A DNA stretch of 64,000 nt from MPNP01 sp026710155 (GTDB lineage Bacteria > Pseudomonadota > Alphaproteobacteria > Rhodobacterales > Rhodobacteraceae). The notes beneath the pieces were generated by a model. That model ran no database searches. It was not told the DNA's origin and was given only the letters and a program-made list of their open reading frames with translations. Location of the stretch: the NCBI GenBank assembly GCA_965200885.1, contig OZ241737.1, forward strand, positions 930,001 to 994,000, written 5' to 3'. The translations under genes were made by a program, and so were the position numbers. Shown in pieces: positions 54,086 to 64,000 of this stretch (positions within the stretch are counted from its first letter, which is position 1; the number at the start of each line of letters is the position of its first letter).

Positions 54086-56203
54086 CTAGGCATATTTAGA
54101 TTGAATCTCTTCCGAGATATTCTGTGGAACAGCTTCGTAGTGTGAGAACTGCATGGTGAAATTTGCCCGCCCCGAAGTCATGGAACGAAGATTGTTGATG
54201 TATCCGAACATGTTGGCCAATGGCACCGTTCCGGCAATTGCCGTTGAATTGCCTCTTGGTTCCTGTCCCTGGACCTGTCCACGTCGCTTGGTCAAATCAC
54301 CATTGACCGTGCCGGTATATTCCTCGGGTGTCACGACCTCAACCTTCATGACAGGCTCCAGGAGTTTGACACCGGCCTTTTTCAAACCTTCCCGCATGGC
54401 AGCTCGGGCACAGAGTTCGAAGGCCATGACCGATGAGTCAACATCATGGAAGGCCCCATCGATAAGCGTCACCTTGAAATCGATGACCGGAAAACCAGCC
54501 AAGGGACCGGAATCCATCACTGACTGAATGCCCTTTTCAACACCGGGAATGTATTCCTTCGGAATGGATCCACCAACGATCTTGGATTCAAAACTGAACC
54601 CTTTGCCGATTTCTTCCGGCTCAATGATCATCTTGACTCGGGCGAACTGACCGGCACCACCTGTCTGTTTCTTGTGGGTATAGTCGATTTCGGCCAAGTG
54701 CGAAACGGTTTCTCGATAGGCAACCTGTGGGGCACCGATATTGGCCTCGACCTTAAATTCCCTCTTCATCCGATCAATCAAAATATCAAGGTGAAGCTCC
54801 CCCATGCCCTTCATGATGGTTTGGCCGGATTCAAAATCCGTTTCAACCCGGAAGGAAGGATCCTCGGCGGCCAGCCTTTGCAGGGCCTGGGCCATCTTTT
54901 CCTGATCAGACTTTGTTCTGGGTTCGACCGCGATCTCGATAACCGGATCAGGGAAAGTCATGGTTTCAAGAACAACCGGCTGATTTGAACTGCATAGTGT
55001 ATCACCGGTGGTCGTTTCCTTCAGGCCAGCCAAGGCAATGATGTCACCAGCATAGGCTTCCGTGATTTCTTCACGGTTGTTGGAATGCATCATCATCATG
55101 CGTCCAACCCGTTCCTTCTTGCCCTTGGTCGAATTCAACATCTGGTCACCCTTCTGGATGGTTCCGGAATAGATGCGTGTAAAGGTCAGTGAACCGACAA
55201 ATGGGTCATTCATCACCTTGAATGCCAGGCCGGAAAATGGATCGGCATCATTGGCATTCCTTTCAATGTTTCGGACCTCGTCCTTGTCACCTGGTGCAAA
55301 ACCGACATAGGAGGGAACATCAAGCGGTCCGGGCAGGTAATCAATGACTGAATTCAGCATTGGCTGGACCCCCTTGTTCTTGAAGGCCGATCCGGCAAGT
55401 ACAGGTACAAAAGCCATTTCCAGGGTTCCCTTGCGGATCAGTTTGCGCAAGGTTTCCTCGTCAGGTTCATCCCCTTCCAGATAGGCTTCCATGACATCGT
55501 CATCCATTTCAACAGCTGTTTCAATGAGAGTGCTTCGCCATTCATCGGCCAGTTCCTGAAGTTCGGGCCGAATGTCCTGAAGGGTCCAGGTTGCGCCAAG
55601 TGCCTCACCGGTCCAGGTCCATTCCTTCATGGTTACCAGATCAACAACGCCACTGAACTTGTCCTCGGCCCCGATGGGAATCTGAATGGGAAGAGGCGTG
55701 GCGCCTGTTCTCGCCTCGATCATCCTTACACAATTGAAGAAATCGGCCCCGATCTTGTCCATCTTGTTGACAAAAACAAACCGTGGAACCTTGTAACGGT
55801 CGGCCTGACGCCAGACGGTTTCCGTTTGCGGCTCGATTCCGGCATTGGCATCGAGAACACAAATGGCTCCATCAAGAACGGCCAGCGACCTCTCGACCTC
55901 GATGGTAAAATCCACATGGCCAGGAGTATCTATGATATTGAAACGATACTTGTCTGAAAGAGGTGTCTCGCCATCCTCGGTGCGTTCCCAAAAGGTGGTG
56001 GTGGCAGCCGAGGTTATGGTAATTCCCCTTTCCTGCTCCTGTTCCATCCAGTCCATGGTGGCAGCACCATCATGCACTTCACCGATCTTGTGAGACTTTC
56101 CGGTATAGTAAAGTACCCGTTCGGTTGTGGTTGTTTTCCCGGCGTCAATATGTGCCATGATGCCAAAATTGCGGTAGCGGGATAGTTGAAATTGACGTGT
56201 CAT
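54086..56203 (-). CDS. fusA: Elongation factor G
   Basis: EF-G, 705 residues, catalyses ribosomal translocation. The GTPase motifs are AHIDAGKTTTTERVLYY, ERGITITSAATTTFW, DTPGHVDFTIEVER and NKMDKIGADFF, and domains II-V follow to a C-terminal FTMQFSHYEAVPQNISEEI. It is slightly longer than the common 690-700 residues but has no clear insert. Confidence 0.97.
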   Translation of the reverse strand: MTRQFQLSRYRNFGIMAHIDAGKTTTTERVLYYTGKSHKIGEVHDGAATMDWMEQEQERGITITSAATTTFWERTEDGETPLSDKYRFNIIDTPGHVDFTIEVERSLAVLDGAICVLDANAGIEPQTETVWRQADRYKVPRFVFVNKMDKIGADFFNCVRMIEARTGATPLPIQIPIGAEDKFSGVVDLVTMKEWTWTGEALGATWTLQDIRPELQELADEWRSTLIETAVEMDDDVMEAYLEGDEPDEETLRKLIRKGTLEMAFVPVLAGSAFKNKGVQPMLNSVIDYLPGPLDVPSYVGFAPGDKDEVRNIERNANDADPFSGLAFKVMNDPFVGSLTFTRIYSGTIQKGDQMLNSTKGKKERVGRMMMMHSNNREEITEAYAGDIIALAGLKETTTGDTLCSSNQPVVLETMTFPDPVIEIAVEPRTKSDQEKMAQALQRLAAEDPSFRVETDFESGQTIMKGMGELHLDILIDRMKREFKVEANIGAPQVAYRETVSHLAEIDYTHKKQTGGAGQFARVKMIIEPEEIGKGFSFESKIVGGSIPKEYIPGVEKGIQSVMDSGPLAGFPVIDFKVTLIDGAFHDVDSSVMAFELCARAAMREGLKKAGVKLLEPVMKVEVVTPEEYTGTVNGDLTKRRGQVQGQEPRGNSTAIAGTVPLANMFGYINNLRSMTSGRANFTMQFSHYEAVPQNISEEIQSKYA

Positions 56204-56226
56204 GAGTGAACCACCCTGTTAATTCC

Positions 56227-56697
56227 TTACCATCTATAATGACTGAAGGCCCTGTTGGCTTCAGCCATCTTGTGCGTATCTTCCCGTTTTTTCACGGCCC
56301 GACCACGGAAATTGATGGCATCGATCAATTCACCTGCCAATCTTTCCTCCATCGTGTGTTCGGGTCTTTTGCGAGCTGCATCTATCAACCAGCGAATGGC
56401 GAGGGCATTTCTTCTTTCCGGTCGAACCTCGACGGGAATCTGGTAGGTGGAGCCTCCGACCCGCCTGGAGCGAACCTCGATTGAGGGGCGGACATTGCCG
56501 ATGGCCTCATGAAACACTTCCAGCGGATCCCGCTGGGTCTGGTCTTGGATTCGGTCAAGGGCATTGTAGACAATGCCTTCGGCCACGGCTTTCTTGCCAT
56601 CCTTCATCAGATTGTTCATGAACTTGGTAAGGTTCCGATCACCAAATTTGGCGTCAGGCAGTAATTCTCTTACATCGGCTCGACGGCGGCGGGACAT
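56227..56697 (-). CDS. rpsG: 30S ribosomal protein S7
   Basis: S7 of 156 residues, organiser of the 30S head. It has MSRRRRADVRELLPDAKFGD, KFMNNLMKDGKKAVAEGIVY, VGGSTYQIPVEVRPERRNAL and the C-terminal KREDTHKMAEANRAFSHYRW. In E. coli S7 represses the str operon. Confidence 0.96.
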   Translation of the reverse strand: MSRRRRADVRELLPDAKFGDRNLTKFMNNLMKDGKKAVAEGIVYNALDRIQDQTQRDPLEVFHEAIGNVRPSIEVRSRRVGGSTYQIPVEVRPERRNALAIRWLIDAARKRPEHTMEERLAGELIDAINFRGRAVKKREDTHKMAEANRAFSHYRW

Positions 56698-56709
56698 ATT
56701 TAAAGCTCC

Positions 56710-57081
56710 TTACTTGGGTCTCTTGGCACCGTATTTGGAACGTCTTTGCCGTCGGTCCGAAACACCAGTTGTATCAAGTGTTCCCCGCAGGATATGGTAT
56801 CTGACCCCTGGCAGGTCCTTGACCCTTCCTCCCCTTATCAGAACAACCGAATGTTCCTGCAGGGTATGGGTTTCCCCAGGAATATAGGAGATGACTTCAA
56901 AACCACTTGTCAGCCTGACCTTGGCAACCTTCCGCAAAGCCGAGTTCGGCTTTTTTGGTGTTGTCGTGTAAACTCTGGTACATACCCCGCGACGCTGGGG
57001 GCAGCCCAACAGATGCATGGACTTTTGTCGCCGCACCTTAGGCTTCCTTGGCTTGCGAATCAATTGTTGTATCGTTGGCAT
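56710..57081 (-). CDS. rpsL: 30S ribosomal protein S12
   Basis: S12 of 123 residues, in the decoding centre. It starts MPTIQQLIRKPRKPKVRRQ and has YTTTPKKPNSALRKVAKVR, in which the Lys mutated in streptomycin resistance is wild type, and GVRYHILRGTLDTTGVSDR. The ATG at 57081 is chosen over the frame opening at 57138. It is the first gene of the str operon. Confidence 0.96.
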   Translation of the reverse strand: MPTIQQLIRKPRKPKVRRQKSMHLLGCPQRRGVCTRVYTTTPKKPNSALRKVAKVRLTSGFEVISYIPGETHTLQEHSVVLIRGGRVKDLPGVRYHILRGTLDTTGVSDRRQRRSKYGAKRPK

Positions 57082-57263
57082 ATCGTTCCCAAAATTTTTT
57101 CTTCCGTTGTCTGACCATGGCCTCAAAATATAAAGCACAAAGAAACCGCTTCGTTTTCCTCAGCGGTCTGTTTTTCAGAGGAACACCTGTCCGGCGTTCA
57201 TGCACCCCAAATCTCAATGGCTATTTCACTTCCAAAGGCAATGGTCTTTTGAAAGTTTGTGCC

Positions 57264-57291
57264 AAGTAATGACTGGCTGTAACAATGTCAA
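57264..57291 (-). promoter_or_regulatory. Candidate promoter of the str operon
   Basis: On the minus strand a perfect TTGACA (57286-57291) is followed after 16 bases by TTACTT (57264-57269). It lies in the 400-bp gap between rpoC and rpsL, about 180 bp upstream of the rpsL start. The -10 match is poor. The rest of this gap holds no credible gene. Confidence 0.35.
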
Positions 57292-57417
57292 CTCCCCAAG
57301 GTAAAAAAATTCCTCAAAGCCTGAAAAAGTCACTTTTGGGTTCATCAGATCAGCTATCTATTGACCACATGATCCAGAAGTTGATTGAGGCTAAGCAGGT
57401 TCATCCTTGTTCTAAAT

Positions 57418-57459
57418 TTCCTGACAGATCCCGAAGTGGAGTTTCAATCACTTCAGGAA
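57418..57459 (-). other. Nested inverted repeats after rpoC
   Basis: Two overlapping stems lie 25-66 bases after the rpoC stop: TTCCTGA with TCAGGAA, and inside it GAAGTG with CACTTC. They share two bases and so exclude each other in part. No T-run follows on the minus strand, so a standard intrinsic terminator is not supported, but a folded 3' end of the rpoBC transcript is possible. Confidence 0.3.
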
Positions 57460-57483
57460 TTCACTTGATTAATCATTGAGGAA

Positions 57484-62014
<4,531 letters not shown>

Positions 62015-62025
<11 letters not shown>

Positions 62026-64000
62026 GTTTTTCCCTCTGGATCATCTTTCTTGTGCGGTTCATTTGTCTAAGTTCCATGTTCAACCCAAGGCCTCTGACTT
62101 CCTTGACCAAAACATTGAAACTTTCCGGTATGCCTGATTCAAACTCGTTTTCACCCTTGACGATGGCTTCATAAACCTTCGTTCGTCCGGTGACATCATC
62201 GGCCTTGACCGTCAGGATTTCCTGCAGCACATGGGCAGCCCCATATGCCTCAAGAGCCCAGACCTCCATTTCACCAAATCGTTGACCTCCAAACTGGGCC
62301 TTGCCACCCAATGGCTGCTGGGTTACCAGACTGTATGGTCCAGTTGACCGGGCATGGATTTTGTCATCCACAAGGTGATGGAGTTTGAGCATGTACTTGA
62401 TGCCAACGGTTACGGGTCTGGCAAACTTTTCACCGGTAATGCCGTCATAGAGTTCGGATTGTCCCGATTTATCAAAGCCGGCTCTTTCCAGGGCATCATC
62501 TATATCAAGTTCCTTGGCCCCATCAAACACCGGTGTTGCTATTGGAACTCCATCGGACACAACCCTGGCCGACGCAATCAATTCCTGATCATTGAGGTTG
62601 GCCAATTTGGAATTGTAGACTTCAGGACCATAAGCATATTCCATGGCTGATTTGATTTTTTTGATACTGGCGGGGTCATCCTGATTGCTATCGTGATATT
62701 TAAGCGATTCATCAATGACCTTGCCCAGGCCCCTCGATGCCCAACCCATATGGGTTTCAAGAATCTGGCCCACATTCATCCTGGAGGGAACCCCCAATGG
62801 ATTGAGGACAATATCGACTGGCGTTCCATCCTCAAGGAAAGGCATGTCCTCCATGGGCACAACCTTGGAAACAACCCCCTTGTTACCGTGCCGGCCGGCC
62901 ATCTTGTCACCGGATTGGAGTTTCCGCTTGACGGCGACAAAGACCTTGACGACCTTGAGAACACCAGGTGAAAGATCGTCACCTCGCCGGACCTTGGCCA
63001 CCTTGTCTTCGTATCTTTGCTCCAACGCCTTTAGCTGAAGCTGGTATTGTTTCTCAAGCCCTTCGCGGTTCTTGGAGGTTTCCTCATCATCAAGAGCCAA
63101 CTTCCACCATTTGAACTGTTCCATCTGGCCAAGCAATTCCTCGGTAATGATATCTCCCTTATTGAAGGGTTTGGGACCCTTGGCAACAACCTTGCCGATG
63201 ATCAGACTGTGCAACCTCTCAAAAATGGTTCGCCTCAGAATGGCCTTCTCATCCTCATGATCCCTGGTAAGCCTGTTTATCGCCTCTCGTTCAATCTGAA
63301 TCGTCCGCTCGTCTTTCTCAATTCCATGTCGATTGAAAACCCTGACTTCCACAACCGTACCAAAATCGCCTGGAGGCAGTTTCAGGGAGGTATCCCGAAC
63401 ATCTGATGCCTTTTCACCAAAAATGGCCCGCAAGAGCTTTTCCTCCGGTGTGATAGGGGTCTCACCCTTGGGGGTAATTTTACCGACAAGAATGTCACCA
63501 CCCTTGACCTCGGCACCGACATAGATGATTCCGGCCTCATCGAGATTCCGCAGGGATTCCTCACCAACATTGGGAATATCTCTGGTTATTTCCTCCGGAC
63601 CCAGTTTGGTATCCCGAGCCAAAACGGAAAATTCCTCGATGTGAACCGAAGTGAACACATCATCCTTGACGATCCGTTCGGATACAAGGATGGAATCCTC
63701 AAAGTTATAGCCATTCCAGGGCATGAAGGCAACCAGCACGTTTCGGCCCAGAGCCAATTCACCCAAATCGGTGGAGGGACCATCGGCAATGACATCCCCC
63801 TTCAGGACATAGTCCCCCACGTTGACCAGAGGTTTCTGGTTAATGCAGGTGTTCTGGTTGGAACGCTGGAATTTCCTCAAGCGGTAGGTATCAACTCCCG
63901 GATCGGTCGGATCTTCGGCTACGGCGTTGATGACAATCCTGGTTGCATCGACCTGGTCGACAATTCCTTCCCGCTTGGCAACAATGGAGGCACCTGAATC
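62015..64000 (-). CDS. rpoB: DNA-directed RNA polymerase subunit beta, N-terminal part missing
   Basis: The last 661 residues of the beta subunit; the frame is open to the window edge, so the N-terminal half, including the rifampicin region, is outside. Visible are KFQRSNQNTCINQKPLV, FMPWNGYNFEDSI, GDKMAGRHGNKGVVSKV with the conserved Lys/His of the active-centre cleft, PLGVPSRMNVGQILETHMGW, and the C-terminal GGKAQFGGQRFGEMEVWALE. It overlaps rpoC by 11 bases. Length and motifs are normal. Confidence 0.97.

Overview
The window looks like a moderate-GC alphaproteobacterium that I cannot place to order. The evidence is the ctpA-rppH pair, an LpcC-like core glycosyltransferase, the slt-dapA-smpB neighbourhood, a zinc-type adenylate kinase after secY, and the rpoBC-str-S10-spc ribosomal block. 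TTG start codons appear to be common.

Bases 1-8,700 carry core genes on both strands: the 3' part of the ctpA protease gene, rppH, a SAM methyltransferase, an aspartate-type aminotransferase, a family-4 glycosyltransferase and an SRPBCC protein. An FAD oxidoreductase gene and mnmD follow, divergently arranged, like the two halves of MnmC encoded separately. An ornithine-cyclodeaminase-family gene closes the block. Bases 8,790-10,300 are a scar. AT-rich gene remnants flank a visibly GC-richer cassette encoding a secreted, cysteine-containing protein. Its signal peptide is out of frame by one base because of a run of nine C.

Bases 10,700-30,100 form a catabolic island. It holds a CUT2-type sugar ABC transporter with a Tat-type binding protein, a zinc alcohol dehydrogenase, a YjlB-like cupin, a CoA-transferase, a thiamine-diphosphate enzyme and an enoyl-CoA hydratase. 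It continues with a GMC oxidoreductase, a TetR regulator, a TIM-barrel isomerase, a DUF993 protein, an SDR, an acyl-CoA dehydrogenase and an aldo/keto reductase. Four copies of a 16-bp palindrome (consensus GTAACYARTTRGTTAC) lie upstream of the transporter, the CoA-transferase, the GMC/tetR divergon and the acyl-CoA dehydrogenase operon. I propose them as the operators of the TetR protein. The substrate is unknown; the enzyme mix suggests a sugar, cyclitol or glycoside whose carbon skeleton passes through CoA esters.

Bases 30,370-41,317 hold slt, dapA, smpB, a sulfurtransferase, an aromatic/aspartate aminotransferase, a yhhQ-type queuosine-precursor transporter, a peroxiredoxin and a GMP reductase. 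A very AT-rich insertion between dapA and smpB carries a probable restriction-modification pair: a PD-(D/E)XK-like nuclease and a phage-type adenine methyltransferase. Bases 41,428-64,000, all on the minus strand, run from partial rpoB through rpoC, rpsL, rpsG, fusA, tuf and the S10 and spc operons to secY and adk. The alpha-operon genes (rpsM, rpsK, rpoA, rplQ) that often follow are absent. RpoC is about 100 residues longer than usual, apparently through duplication of a beta-barrel subdomain. I saw no tRNA, rRNA, CRISPR array or transposase.
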